A stretch of 64,000 bases of DNA, from NCBI RefSeq assembly GCF_021130785.1, contig NC_060213.1, forward strand, positions 118,549,001 through 118,613,000, read 5' to 3'. Made by a program: the position numbers and the translations under genes. The notes beneath the pieces were generated by a model. That model ran no database searches. It was not told where the DNA came from and saw nothing but the letters and a program-made list of their open reading frames with translations. Position 1 is the first letter of the stretch. Each line of letters begins with the position of its first letter. Source of the DNA: Homalodisca vitripennis (taxonomy: Eukaryota; Arthropoda; Insecta; Hemiptera; Cicadellidae). Positions 36,934 through 49,400 of the stretch are shown piece by piece.

Positions 36934-37153
36934 ATTGGTAGCAGAGCGAAAACTATAAATTTTCGCTCTGCTACCAATTTGTAACGATTGGGATGGATTT
37001 TTTGGAAGCAACGTGTCACCGTGCAGGCCTAGGCTTGTACCCGCCTGCACGATGAAGGACCGTGGAGAGCGACCATAATCCTAATTACACAATATTCTCC
37101 TGCCAGCCTTGATAAGAATTTTTAAGTTATAATTTAAGCACAAAACAGTAAAA
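36762..37153. repeat. Large inverted repeat at the 5' LTR junction
   Basis: The last ~170 bp of the 5' LTR plus the primer binding site (36762-36952) are followed, after a 7-base spacer CTATAAA, by their inverted copy (36960-37153). The arms differ by only a few bases, such as an extra T in AATTTGTAACG and AAGGACCGTGGAGAGCG. Confidence 0.93.
36936..36948 (+). other. Primer binding site
   Basis: TGGTAGCAGAGCG starts two bases after the LTR. The leading TGG is complementary to a tRNA CCA end. I have not assigned the tRNA. Confidence 0.75.
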
Positions 37154-39314
37154 TACTACTATTCTGTTGATTGAAAACATTCAAAATTATAGCTCTCATT
37201 GAAGTATATTTAATCGTATCTATTAGGCCAATAAAACTTTATTTTAGATTAATATTGATCAAAATTATAACTTTTATTCATTCGATATAATTTTAAAACC
37301 ACTAGCAAAATCAGTTCATATTTTGGTTCCAGGATAGGGTGTAGTCAGTTAAAGTTGGGTAAAGTTATATTATACTGGTAAATACCATATATTTTTGTCC
37401 GTTATCCCTGTTTCATAAATGTCTGCAATTCAGTATGTTATTTTCAGAGCTACAACATGCTACAATATTAGTAAGTACAAAGTTATATATTACTTCTCTC
37501 TATAATAGCAATAAAGCTTACATTAGTTATATCCTCTTAACCAAGATTTAAAAAGGTAAGTTAACTGATGGTGCGGTAGTATAGTTGCTGGAAAATAAAT
37601 ATAATCTTATCGCTTTATTATCAGTACCGGAAGTAGGCCCTATTGTTTGCCTTCTGCTGGGATTTTACAACATGCTTTGGGTTTACTTAATTTATTTAGT
37701 ACACCACTCATTTCAAACTTTGGTCTTTCATATTATCGTGAGAAAATCTCGGACAGGAAACACTTGAGAAAGTGCAAGTTGTGTTTTGAGAGTTATTTAA
37801 AGTATTGGAATCAATTGAATAATTGAATTTAAATTGTAACGTGTTAATTTAGTACATATTTAAATAATTATTGTTCTTATTTATTGTAATCTGTAGATAT
37901 TGAAACTTTGGATATTTTTTCACTGGGTTAAAAAAAAGTAATTAACTTATACGATAAGTCGAGTAAAGTTATGATACAACAGTTAATAAAAATTAAAAAT
38001 TAAACATTATAGATTTTCCCTGTTTATTTTGCGTGTTTGAAATATCTCTTATATATTATATATGCATACTGTTGGTAATGAATGGTTTGATTTAAACAAT
38101 GGCTTATTCGCACCCGTTATAGAGATTTGTCTTTAAACTAAAATTAATATATTTTAGACTCGGTAATAACTCATGCAATTTAATATAATTTCTTACCTCC
38201 TATTTTTTAGAAAGCCCTACGCCTCGCTCTTACATAAATTAAATGAATAATTCTCACGTAATTCAATTAATGGGTGACTCACTAGCCCAACGTTATTTTT
38301 TTCTATTTAAGTAAGTTCAAAAGTTCACAATTAAAGGTTTGAGACAAATTTTAGTTTTTTCCCGGACTTAAAGTAATGTGATTTTAAAGATAATATCAAA
38401 TCACAAGCGACCTTTTTTAAATTCTGATTATACCCTCTATTCCTGCTGATCGGCACAAATGATATTCTGAACGCCACGCCTGTTGACATTTTAAAGCAAC
38501 AATTTTGTAGCTCCATTGAAATGCATTCGACGGCTATGTCCCAAATTTACACATTCTAATCTCTCAGCTTCCGGTTTATCCTCGTATTCAACGGTGCAAT
38601 CACACAGTTAAATAAATTAAATGCCTTCAAACCAGTTTTTATCTTCATTGAAGTCGGTAAACAACATTAATTGTTCCTACTCCCACGGTCATTTAATAAT
38701 CGAAAGTTATTCCATAAATTTTACCCACATTCGGACAGACTAGACAGCGTAAATTTTAACAATGAAGGGTTTTCTACTTTTAAACAATGGTCATTGAAAG
38801 ATATATTAAAAAAAAAAACTCTTGAAAACCCAGTTATTTAAAACCAGCTAAAATAGGAATATAGACTTGTTATTTTAAAAACTGAAATTAAATGTTTCAT
38901 ATGTTTAATATACAAACTGTTGTTATGTTTTCTGTAAAAAAATAACTTTAATGCCAGTAAGTAATAAAAGGGTATCCATAAGATAAAATATGATGCATAT
39001 ATAAGCCCTTAAGTAATAATATTACTAAATATAATAATTTTTTATCTATCCAATTGAATATTTACGCTTAAAATAATTGGCCACTATAATAAAATTGAAC
39101 TATCAAATGAAGCACTCAATTATTGCAGTAATTAATTAATAACAAATATATAGTAAAAGTGAAACATACAACAATATTAATTGGTAAACCCCTTATGGTT
39201 ACAATGGCACTGAATACCCCTCCCTCTTTACATAATAAATAGTATTGTGATATTAGTATTGATATAATTTAGTAATTGATATAATTTATTTATATTGAGT
39301 CAAGCATAAATAAG
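37154..39314. other. Long non-coding leader of the gypsy element
   Basis: About 2.1 kb of AT-rich sequence between the palindrome and gag with no gag-like coding. It could be a true leader, an unrelated nested insertion, or host DNA trapped by rearrangement. I saw no TIRs or LTRs delimiting an insert. Confidence 0.5.
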
Positions 39315-40534
39315 ATGTTAGAGTGCGAAGATATCCTCAAAGAAGACGTTAGTGTCACTGATCCACCGTATGAATGGGAAAAAGAAAAACGCCCTAAAGG
39401 ACTGGCTTTGGGTAAATCTACTAAATGCATCTCAGGCCAAAGAACAGTGCTTATGTTGGGGAATAACTCCAGCATCTAAATTAGAGAACAATCGTGTTCT
39501 ACTAAAAGAGCGTATCAGTGGAGCCAACTGTCAAGCAACTGTTCTTAATCCAACAGAGTCGTCTACTAGCCATACAACCACAGACATTCAGAGTCCCGTA
39601 ACCGATTGGATGCAAATAGTCCACACAACGGCAACCGCTGTGGGAAACCAAATTGCGTCAGCCTTGTCACAGATGCAGGGGACTTCACCGTCACCCTCGA
39701 CATCAGGCGCAATGTTGCCCTCTGTGTTAACAGATTTAATTACAGATTTACCATCGCTTGATGGAATAGTTATTAGAAAACTACTCGATTTTGTTATAAA
39801 ATTTAGGGAAATTTTGATGCTAAATTTAGCTAATCCAGACACAGCGTCATATTAGCAATTTTACCTAAAACTACAGGTCAATTAAGAAATATCTGGCTAC
39901 AAGCTATTTCATCAAAACAGAATCCGGAAAGTCTAATTACCACCGTACTCGATACTTTTCTGCCTACTAGACTAGAGCTCGTCAACAGGCCACGGTCGAA
40001 CTTATATATAGAATCCAGAAACCAAATGAAACACTGGTTAGTTTTATCAATGATATCAGACCGTTAGCAGAATTGCTTATACCGGCTATTTCACCCCAGG
40101 AGATGCTTGAAATTGTCATTACAGGAATTAACCCTCAAACCAGAGCTCGATTAGCGGGTTTTCCGGTTCCAGCCACCATTTCTGAATTGTTGAGCTTAGC
40201 CCCCCGATTACAAGTAATTCAAAATACGGAAAACCGGCTCACACAAGATTTAAATTCACCGGAGTATTATCAACAAACTGGACCACAGGTCCATGGTGGA
40301 CGTCAACTAAACCAGTCTTATAGACAAATAGGGAGAGGCAATGTAACTTATAATCGATATCCCATACAAGATCAGCAAAATAGTTTTCATAACCGCCGCA
40401 GTCAGTCGGGACAATTTACTCAACATAGACCTCCTTTTCAAAATATGAATACAAACAATAGGAATCAACTATATAATCAATTCTCCAGAAATCAATCTCA
40501 ACGTGGGTTTTTAAACTACAAAAGAGGGTTCTAA
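39315..40534 (+). pseudogene. gag: gag, frameshifted
   Basis: Structural protein that would form the cytoplasmic particle and package element RNA. ATG at 39315 opens a frame (MLECEDILKEDV) that shifts near 39400 into the 39352-39855 frame. There a domain with LNASQAKEQ and LLKERISG is followed by a Ser/Thr-rich linker. The frame breaks again near 39840. The capsid-like part continues through 39860-40270 (TGQLRNIWLQAISS in one frame; LLIPAISPQEMLEIVITGIN and QTRARLAGFPVPATISELL in the next). The C terminus is Gln/Asn/Arg-rich (RQIGRGNVTYNRYP) and has no CCHC knuckle; RNA binding may rely on the basic residues. The last codon TAA overlaps the next ATG (TAATG at 40532-40536), so pol lies in the -1 frame relative to gag. 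Confidence 0.8.
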
Positions 40535-41067
40535 TGGGCGGAGACTCCCCTCTTCTAACTTTAACCGCCCGTTTTGATAAAATCAAGCCAGCAGTGAAGA
40601 CACCTTTCACCAAGTCGGCTCAAGCTCCTTCTTTCCCGGGAGTTCAGTTTTGTACAGTTCCTTTGACTTTTCGCAAGTTAATCATTAATTCTTTGGTAGA
40701 TTCGGGTTCTTCATTCTCCATTATATCGAATGCCTGTTTTCAGAATTTAAAGAATATACCAAGGGTGATAAAATCTGTTTCAACCATACATGAGTCAGCC
40801 ATTTCAGCCTCGGGACAAAATATAATATTTAATTTAAAGGTTATATTACACTTCAAAATTTCAAACTTGTCTTGGGATTTTCCTTTTCTTGTCGCCTCAG
40901 AATTACCAATGCCAATTATTCTGGGCTGTGACTTTCTAACTAAAACTAGGGTGGTCATTAATATGGCAAATAAAAACATTAACTTTTTCCATATGGCACT
41001 CCTTCGGTCATGTATCTCGCTCAACCAGCTGAATTACCAAGTACAACAATATGTCCAATTAAGTTAG
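40534..41067 (+). pseudogene. pro: Retropepsin-like protease region of pol
   Basis: Aspartic protease that would cleave the Gag-Pol polyprotein. After a ~40-residue Lys/Pro-rich lead, the active-site motif LVDSGSSFSIIS is followed about 75 residues later by LPMPIILGCDFLTK, the conserved second hydrophobic-Gly motif of retropepsins. The ATG overlaps the gag stop. The frame ends at TAG 41065-41067, but exactly the same frame continues beyond it into the reverse transcriptase (GENLSSDQADQLLRL). So this is one pol frame cut by a single stop, through nonsense mutation or, less likely, programmed readthrough. Confidence 0.82.
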
Positions 41068-42150
41068 GGGGAAAACCTCTCATCTGATCAAGCGGACCAA
41101 CTGTTAAGACTAGTAAATGAGTTTCCAGAAACAATTACTACTAAATTAGGCCGTACAAATTTGGTCGAATATCAAATCAAAATAAATTCTGATACAATCG
41201 TTAGAAATAGGCCCTATCAGTTTGCTCCACCTAAAATGGAGGCAATCAAGGAACATGTGGATCATTTATGGGCCAACGGAGTGATTAGACCATCAATGTC
41301 TCCCTATGCGTCGCCAGCATTTTTAGTACCAAAAAAAGGCGGAAAAACGCGCATGGTAATTAACTATAGACAGCTTAACTCATTAATAGATCTTGAGGCA
41401 ACTCCCATGCCAACTATAGAATCTGCTTTCCAGCACTTAGGGCAAGCTACTTTCTTTAGTTTGGTGGATTTAAATCAGGCATATTTACAGGTCCCTTTAC
41501 AAGAGAACTCAAAGAAATATACAGCTTTTGTTCTACCCTTTCTGGCAATTTGAGTACAATTTTCTGCCTTTCGGTCTTGCAACCGGCTCTCAAGTCCTAA
41601 CACGTTTAATTGATCAAATTTTTGGAGATATAAAATACAAATATGTGTTCAATTTTTTCGATGATTTGTGCATATACACAAACGGTACTTTTGATCAGCA
41701 CTTGTGCCATCTCCGAGAAGTCATAAATCGGCTAAAGCAGGCAGGATTAACCATCAATCCAGATAAAATGACCCTGGCAGCAAATCACATCCAATTTTTA
41801 GGTCACATATTTGCCAATCATACCGTGACGATTCACACGGATAGGTGCAAGCCAATAGTTGAGTTCCCCGCTCCAAAAAACTTGAAACAGCTAAATAGAT
41901 TCTTGGGTATGACAGCCTTTTATTCTAAATTCATTAAATCATTTGCAAAAATAGCGCAACCACTTAATAGTCTAAAGAAGAAAGGCGTAAAATTTACCTG
42001 GGGGCTTGAACAACAATCCGCATTCGAAACTTTAAAAACAGCCTTGACATCAAATGCAGTTTTGAAAATGCCGGATTTTAATCGATCTTTTGTTTTACAA
42101 AACCGATGCATCAACCTCCGCCTTAGGTGCTTCACTCAGCCAAGAATATA
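41068..42150 (+). pseudogene. pol: Ty3/gypsy reverse transcriptase, frameshifted
   Basis: Reverse transcriptase region. In order: the conserved entry block (EYQIKINSDTIV, RPYQFAPPKMEAIKEHV), fingers (SPYASPAFLVPKKGGKTRMV, NYRQLNSLI), box A (FFSLVDLNQAYLQVPL), then a one-base shift near 41545 into a second frame with FLPFGLATGSQVLTRLID. The catalytic box is FFDDLCIYT, where gypsy elements usually have YVDD or YIDD; both aspartates remain. Thumb and connection follow (FLGHIFANHTVTIHTDRC, LNRFLGMTAFYSKFI). A further frame change near 42095 separates it from the RNase H domain. The domains are complete in content, but no single frame encodes them. Confidence 0.9.
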
Positions 42151-43755
42151 ATGGCAACTTGATGCCAGTGGCATTTGCTTCGCGACCACTAAACAAGCAT
42201 GAGCAAAATTATGACACTCTTCAACTTGAATGCCTGGCTGTTGTCTTTGCCTTTTCCAAATTCCAACAGTATCTTGAACATAGGGAATTCCTTTTGCAGA
42301 CGGATTGCTCGGCATTATCCTGGCTTTTAAACCACCCACGTCAAGTTGGAAAAATTTCTCGCTGGATTACATTTATAAATTCGTTTAAATTTCAAGTACA
42401 ACATATCAAAGGATCGGATAATGTAGTTGCTGATTGTTTATCGCGCCTGTTCGAAAACAGTGAACCAACTGAAGTGCACGCAAATAATTCATCGGAAAAG
42501 CCATCCACCTTACCACAAGTGGCACTCTTGGCAGGATTCCCAGAAATGTTTAAAGATATTGGTACTCATCAACGTGAAGACCCTGATCTCTTAAAAATTA
42601 TAAAGTCGAGTAATAGGCCCACTAACTATCAACTTAGTCAGGGAGTGTTGATGTACAAAATATCGGACAGACATACACCTAGAGTGGTATTACCTTACAA
42701 ACTCATCGATATGGTTATTAAATATTATCATGAGTCCCCAACTGCAGCTCACTTGGGCATTAAAAAGACACAAAAACGTATTCTTAAAATATTTTGGGCC
42801 CAAAAACTTGATACAATAATAGCAGACCGAGTAAGATCATGTCAAATTTGTCAACGTTCCAAGCAGGCTCAAAACTCTAGAGTGGGTAAACTTGCATCGG
42901 AAGTAGTTACAAGACCTTTTGAAAAGATATTCATAGATCACATTGGTAAACTTCCTAGATCAAACAAAGGCAACCAATATCTGTTGACGGTAGTTGATGC
43001 GTTCTCCAAGTTTGTTATTCTGTTACCAGCTAGAAATGCTACAGCAAAAACTACAGTGGATATTTTGTCTAAAAACGTTTTTTCTCTTTTTGGGTTCCCA
43101 AAATTTTTAGTTTCAGATAACGTATCCCAGTTTAAATCTAGACATATGGCAGACATGTGTATGACTTACGGTATCCAACATATTTACACTTCTGCTTACT
43201 ACCCGAATCCTAGTCATGCTGAGCGGGTTAATAAAAATCTTAAGGTGGCACTACGAATTTTTCACGGACATAACCACAAGACTTGGGATGAGAACATTCA
43301 CTGGCTGCAGGTAGCTTTTAACTCAGCATCACATGAAAGCACTAAAGCAACTCCAGCTAGCGTATTTCTAGGCCGGGAAATACAGCATCCACTCGAATTG
43401 GCATGGAATCTCGATTCATTACTGGCGCAAGAACCGCTACAAACAATGCAACAGCGTTGGGACAATGCACTCTCAAACTTAAAAAAAGCTAGGTCAATTA
43501 GGGAACGCTTATACAACGCTGGTAGGACAACTACCCACATCTCACAGGGTGACTGGGTTATGTTTCGAAATAATCCAATTAGTAAAGCTGCTGAGAAACA
43601 TCAACAGTAAACTGCTCCCCCTGTGGTCCAAACCTTGTGTAGTGGAATGCTTTACATCACCTGTCACAGCTAGACTCGTCAATCCTACAAATGGGAAGTT
43701 TATAAGAAAGGCTCATATATCTCAATTAAAGAAGTTTTTCATGCCTAAATATTAA
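42090..43755 (+). pseudogene. pol: RNase H and integrase region of pol
   Basis: RNase H removes template RNA; integrase inserts the cDNA into the genome. RNase H has its acidic set: KTDASTSALG, LECLAVVFAF, LQTDCSALSWLL and NVVADCLSRLF. Integrase begins with a zinc-binding HHCC domain (YYHESPTAAHLG, CQICQRSK). The catalytic D, D, E follow in FIDHIGKLP, LVSDNVSQFKSR and NPSHAERVNKNLK; the last two are 34 residues apart by my count, one fewer than the classic DX35E. The long frame ends at 43610 (KHQQ). A frameshift moves the C-terminal GPY/F-like module into 43549-43755, with LVNPTNGKFIRKAHISQLKK. All catalytic residues survive; breaks lie at the start and near 43600. Confidence 0.92.
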
Positions 43756-45880
43756 GTCCGTGGTAAGCGACCATATTCCTACACAATTCTCCCTAGGTGA
43801 TATTAGTTCAATGTTTCTTTTCCTCTTCTTTCACACTCTAATATTCTTCTTACACATTATTACACTTTTGGGTCCTCTGTTAGCGGCTGCTTGCACGGCT
43901 GCTGAGTCTGAGGGAGTTTTTCTATGAGGGCTTCCCTACAGTAGTCTGTGGTTGATCGTTGGTGGAGTATCTAAATATACACTTTGAACACACTATGGAG
44001 ATGAAGTCTGAGTTTCCTCGGTTGGTGGGTTCTTTGTATATTGTAATTTTTTTCATAAATTCTTTCTATATTGCAATTTTACGTAGCTTTTGGGTAAAAT
44101 AATCTATGGTAAAGATGCATTTTTTTATTATATTTTTAGTGCGCATCCTTTTACCGGATTGCTTATCAACCAGGAAATGCATAGATTCTTTTGAACATGT
44201 TGATCACATGGTCAAATTAATTTTTTCTTCTCCATAGATATACACAATCAGACAAGAAGAAAATCTACACATCTCTATTCTATCCTTTACTTTTACTAAC
44301 AACTAACGTCTTACCAAAATGTAGGGAAATCTGTAGGAGTCATATTGTACAAAAACTAAAAAATACTTTTGTGCTATTTTGTGTAATTTATGTTGTAATA
44401 TATGTTGTGTTTAGGATTTGATTTAGTTATGTTGAACGGATAGGTTTATCCTGTCTTAAACTATTCAGACGAGTTACGAATATAAACATGATAAATGCAT
44501 TAATCGTATGAAATACAATGATCGTTATTACTCGTAGCATCGTATGCTGCTTGTATGTGTGTTGTGTGTGAATTTTGCAAATTTAATGTGATCAAACGAA
44601 CATTAAGTTGCAATATCTATGTTTTTCTAAATAATTAAATGTTATTTATTGCTAGATATATATAACACCGTCTACATTCTACGTGAATTTTGTGCAAGCG
44701 AATATATGACTTAGGTGTTGATTGTAAATGGGAATATTTAAAAATACCTTTCCCTTGTCATTTCACTATTATACCCTTAATGTATGTTTTCCTTGTTAGG
44801 GATACCTTTGTTATTTGTGTGCTTATTTATATATTCGTGTATCCGACCTTTAATCGTAAAGTGGATCTATTTTTTTTTATATAACGGAGCTATTTTTGGA
44901 TATCGCATAAGCAAGTTATGATCCAGCCGGACGACCATCCCCAAAATTTTTCGCCGTATATTACGCACCTTAGCTTTGCGGGAACATGGGCAATGTCACA
45001 CACTAATTTAAAATATACTACCTCATTACTAAAAATACTACAATACTTCGCCACACGACACGTCAAAATCCTATCATATTCCAATTAATTCCTAATTTAA
45101 GAATATGTGAATATTTGTAAATATGCGCATGTGTATTCCGAGCACTTTCCACATAAATTAATCCTTACCAAATTCTCCACCCTGACAATGGCCATTGGAT
45201 AACTGAAAGCTATACATACCATGTGAAGAAACAGTGTTGTCACTGCAATTGCAAATGAAGTCATCGGATCAAGAACGGCAACATCTAAAGAAGAGACGTA
45301 CCCACAGTGCAAGCACCAAAACACATTACCTCAAAAAACTCTCGTCTCTGGAAGAAGACACTATCTTCACTAGAAGTATCGCTAAAACCCACAGGACTGT
45401 ATACGCACATCGACTGCAAGCAGAACAAAGACAACCTATAAGGTCGCCAAAAACCAGGCGCGTAAACCACTCTCTCCGCACGGAATCCACATGCAATTTT
45501 ATTTTCAGGATGACCAGAATTCAATCCTAATCCCTCACATACACTACACATCACATAACAACTTTCTGATTGTATCGAACTCTTTCCTGTTCGGGGGGTG
45601 GGTGTGTGACATTTTCCCGTTGTTTTAGAATATATACAAAATATTAACGGTAGGTGCGATCGCCTATTCGGTCATTACTTGAAGGGTGACTAGTACAAGA
45701 GTAGACCAACAGTTGGATTTTGTTCCATCATTATTATCAATATGTAATTGGTCCTCCTGTCGTCACCCGCTCTTCGATTGGTGGAGAGCACCCAAAATTG
45801 TTGGATATTCCAAATTGAAATTTTTATTAACTATATATTTCTTCCTTCCCACTTCCTCTCCATTTTTTTCCTTTAGGGGG
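43756..45880. other. Long non-coding region between pol and the 3' LTR
   Basis: About 2.1 kb. The first 38 bp after the pol stop (43756-43793, GTCCGTGGTAAGCGACCATA) resemble the LTR in antisense. Around 45234-45540 there is a GC-richer stretch open on both strands (98 codons plus, 89 minus) that I do not recognise. I see no envelope features such as a signal peptide, furin site or membrane anchor in an extended frame. Confidence 0.55.
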
Positions 45881-45885
45881 GGAGA
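45874..45885 (+). other. Polypurine tract
   Basis: AGGGGGGGAGA directly precedes the TTGTGGTGAC start of the 3' LTR, as expected for the plus-strand primer. Confidence 0.85.
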
Positions 45886-45886
45886 T

Positions 45887-46446
45887 TGTGGTGACTGCCC
45901 ACCACATTTATCAGACCGCCGAATCAACGATTAGAACCGGTCTTTTTGATAAGCCGCGTGCGGATGGAGGACCGGTGGTCTGATAAGGAGGAGTCTAGAT
46001 TGAGTCAGGGACCAGTGAGGACGTCTGATCGGCGAGTGGCGGTGACGGAAATATTACCTGTCGCAAGTCTTATTTTTATTATTTATGTTAAGAATTGTGT
46101 GTCACACTATGGATTGATTTAATAATCAGGGGGGGGTTAGGTGCCGGAAAATTATAGGGGGGTAATTGTAAATTCTAAATTGTTAGTATGTCGGGGCGGG
46201 TTTGGTCGTAATGGTAGGTCGGGGTGTCGGTAAGTGTAAATTATCTTTGGCGTTATTAAATTGTTTTACGATTTACTTTTACTGTTTTGTGCTTAAATTA
46301 TAACTTAAAATTCTTATCAAAGCTGGCAGGAGAATATTGTGTAATTAGGATTATGGTCGCTCCACGGTCTTCATCGTGCAGGCGGGTACAAGCCTAGGCC
46401 TGCACGGTGACACGTTGCTTCCAAAAAATCCATCCCAATCGTCACA
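45887..46446 (+). repeat. 3' LTR of the gypsy element
   Basis: 560 bp ending AATCGTCACA, followed by the AGCT target duplication. Confidence 0.95.
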
Positions 46447-46450
46447 AGCT

Positions 46451-49400
46451 GTATCTTTATGTATGTGAACTAATTATATTGGTAACAACAAGAATATTAG
46501 TTTACGATAATATATAGAGTTTTAGTATTTTTACTTATGGTTAAATATTCCAAATTAGTTATAAATCCTTTTTTACGTTTGTAGTATTCACATGAAAAAA
46601 CTACATAAATATATAGTGTAAATATCAATTTCACGATTTAACCTAACGGTTTAGTTGATGTATGTACAATAGCGATGGTGCTGATGTAGTTAAGATGGAT
46701 CTATTACTTCCGTGAGTTATGATGCATGTTAAGTCACGGACATGACAGTCAACCTGTCATTGGTTATAACACATGTCTGTTCATGTACTTGTGTTTTGTA
46801 ATACATTTGCAATAGTACATGACACCGGAGTGGTAAATATTGATAAATATATAATTATTTATACGTGACTGCATTTAAAGAATTATAATTTTTTTTAGCT
46901 GTATATACGAATCCTAACATCGTTTTAAAAGAAAATTGAGACGAATAAAGTAATTAAGTAATACGGTTGGTCAATTCCTCTAAAGTGTTATAAACCATAA
47001 ACTTTATTCAATCGTATCTACAGTACTTGCTTCTAGGTAACCTGAATAATCAAGGTAAAATTTAAAAGTATATTTAATATGTATTGATTTTCTAATCTCA
47101 TATAAAAACTATGCAAAGAGTTAGATTAGAATTTCTTCGTCACCGACTCTTTTTTGATCTCTTCAGACATTTTTCCAGATTCCAAGAGTAAAATCTGTGA
47201 CAGCGTCAGTTCAGACGCTCCACTAAGAGGAAGGTGAAATGAACAACATTCAACATTCGAATTGCATCAACACTTCCCGCAATGTGTAGAAAGCTCGGTT
47301 ACACCTCTGTGCGTCCGAGTTCAAATAAAAGTGGCGTAATGGTCGTAGTGTTGCTAGGTTCTGTGTTAAAAGATGAATTGAAAGAGGACAGAGTCTTTCT
47401 GTTATTTTGAAGTATCACTTACGGTAAGAGCCTTGGCGAGATGAAGACTGAGCAGTTTCTAATGATGTTGCAGTTTACAAACGGAAACTTTTCTAAGGTT
47501 CCTTTACAATTAAAAGTACTTCATTTTATGAAAAGATATATGATGTGAAATGCAATGTTAATAAAAAAAAACTAAGTTGTCTTCTTTAATTTAAAATCAG
47601 TAGGACAAGAGTTAATCATCTACTACACCATGTTCTTTTATAATCAATATATGAAACAGAAATAGAGATTAAGGTATTAAGAATTAAAATTGAACTACTA
47701 CTTCTGTTACTTATTTTATTTCTTACATACTTATAAAATAATAACTATACCTTCGAACTTTCAAAAAACTTACATGTGTTGAGAATGCAGTAAACAATAT
47801 TTGAAAGAAAATACGGTAGAATGTTTATTTTTCAAGATACTTAAACAATTAAATATTCATTTCCTCTTCATCCAAAATGTTTAGGGTAATGTACCAGTTT
47901 TTATACTTTGTTTTGATCTAGTCAGAAAATTTAGAACTAACTAAGCATACGCAAATTTCAAGGTATATGCGTTACAATGCACCTTTTTCGGAATATTCGA
48001 CATTTTTAGAGAAAGAGAATATTTTCTATACTTATCTACCTAATTAAAACTTGTACCAGTTTCGACATTTCTTTTGAAATTGGGGTCCAATCTGAATAGA
48101 AAATAATAAGAAAATATTTAAATTAAATGACCTAGCTTACGCTGTATCCAAAATATTATACCTTTTTTTAGAAAAGGAAACCTCTTTATCCCAATGTAAC
48201 AAATGGGAAATATTTAAGCTAGCAGTTTTTGAGCTTAGATTCAAATATGGGTCCCATATAAAAATGTAAGAAACCAAAGTAAACAAAAATTTCAAGAAAA
48301 TTGCTCTGGGATGTGCTGAAATTATAAAAGTTTTCGTATTGTAATATGGCTCTTTTTAAATATAGTTTGAATTCGGGTACTAATTGAACAGATAGGTAAA
48401 TTATCAGTGCGTTCTTGTTATATATTTCTTGATTCCTCCTTGAAGTGGATTATACACTATCAAAAATTGGAATAGAAATAAAATATAGTATGAACAATTG
48501 ATCATCATTAGTGCTTTCTCATGAAATAATATATTATATATTTTTTATAAATGGCTGAGACATAAACAAAAACGTAATGAAAATGGAATGTAGTGAACTC
48601 CTGAACTCCTTTTATTATTGTGGATTCTAAAGTGTTATAGTTATGACGTACGATTATATCCCTTTTACGTACTGTCACCTACCTGCAGTATGTATCGCCA
48701 AAATCGTTTCTCGGCATTGCGTACTCAATAATTACATCCTGATTCCCGTTGTAAACAAAATTGCAACCTGCACCACAGTGTTACTACTCTGTCTCTCTAT
48801 CACTGTAAAGTTTCTGTCAGTTATAAGAAGCAAACAGCTGTTTTAATCCTGTCATTATTTCACTACCTTATAAGGTCATACGAACATAGACTCGAGAAGT
48901 TTAATTGCTTTCTTGTCTAATTTATTTAGGTTTCCTGAGTCTCGACATTGAATGCTTAATAATTACATCCTTCCCGTTTCTGGCGTATCGTTATCGCATC
49001 ATAACGATTTACTTATGCTTACATATTTTCTTTCTCAGTATATATATTTTATTCCTAATTAACTCTCAGCTTACAAGGATACACTAGCTGTAACGATTTT
49101 AATAGCGATATCCTTAGTTTAAATGCCACGAGACTCGGAATTACCTGCTAAATAATAAAATCCTCCTTCTTATCGTTTGTTTAACATGACAGTTTTGTTA
49201 TTTATACAAACAGGGTCAATGATGAATGGTATTTATATTTAGAGTTTCGGCGAGTGCCTCTATAGATTTGAATTTGGCGCGTAATCTATCAGTAGCCGCG
49301 AACACGACAGCCATGTGGGCAAACCTTTAGGTCATAAACTTATTTATGGGAGCCCCCTACTATCTGGAATTTTCATGGACAGGTTCTGGAGGGATTATTC

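Larger units (their letters stand above)
36362..46450 (+). mobile_element. Ty3/gypsy LTR retrotransposon, ~10 kb, decayed
   Basis: Two LTRs (36366-36933 and 45887-46446) begin TGTGGTGACTGCC and end AATCGTCACA, with a 4-bp TSD AGCT at 36362-36365 and 46447-46450. Two bases after the 5' LTR is the primer binding site TGGTAGCAGAGCG. Immediately before the 3' LTR is a polypurine tract (AGGGGGGGAGA). The interior encodes gag, protease, RT, RNase H and integrase in plus orientation, in Ty3/gypsy order, interrupted by several frameshifts and a stop. Unusual features are ~2 kb of non-coding sequence on each side of gag-pol and a palindromic duplication of the LTR end at 36762-37153. No envelope-like gene is recognised. 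Confidence 0.93.

Noticed and set aside
36838..37050. 70-codon frame across the LTR junction
   Set aside because: It spans the palindrome centre and is a by-product of the inverted duplication.
45234..45554. Envelope or accessory gene of the gypsy element
   Set aside because: Open on both strands and GC-richer, but no signal peptide, membrane segment or recognisable domain.
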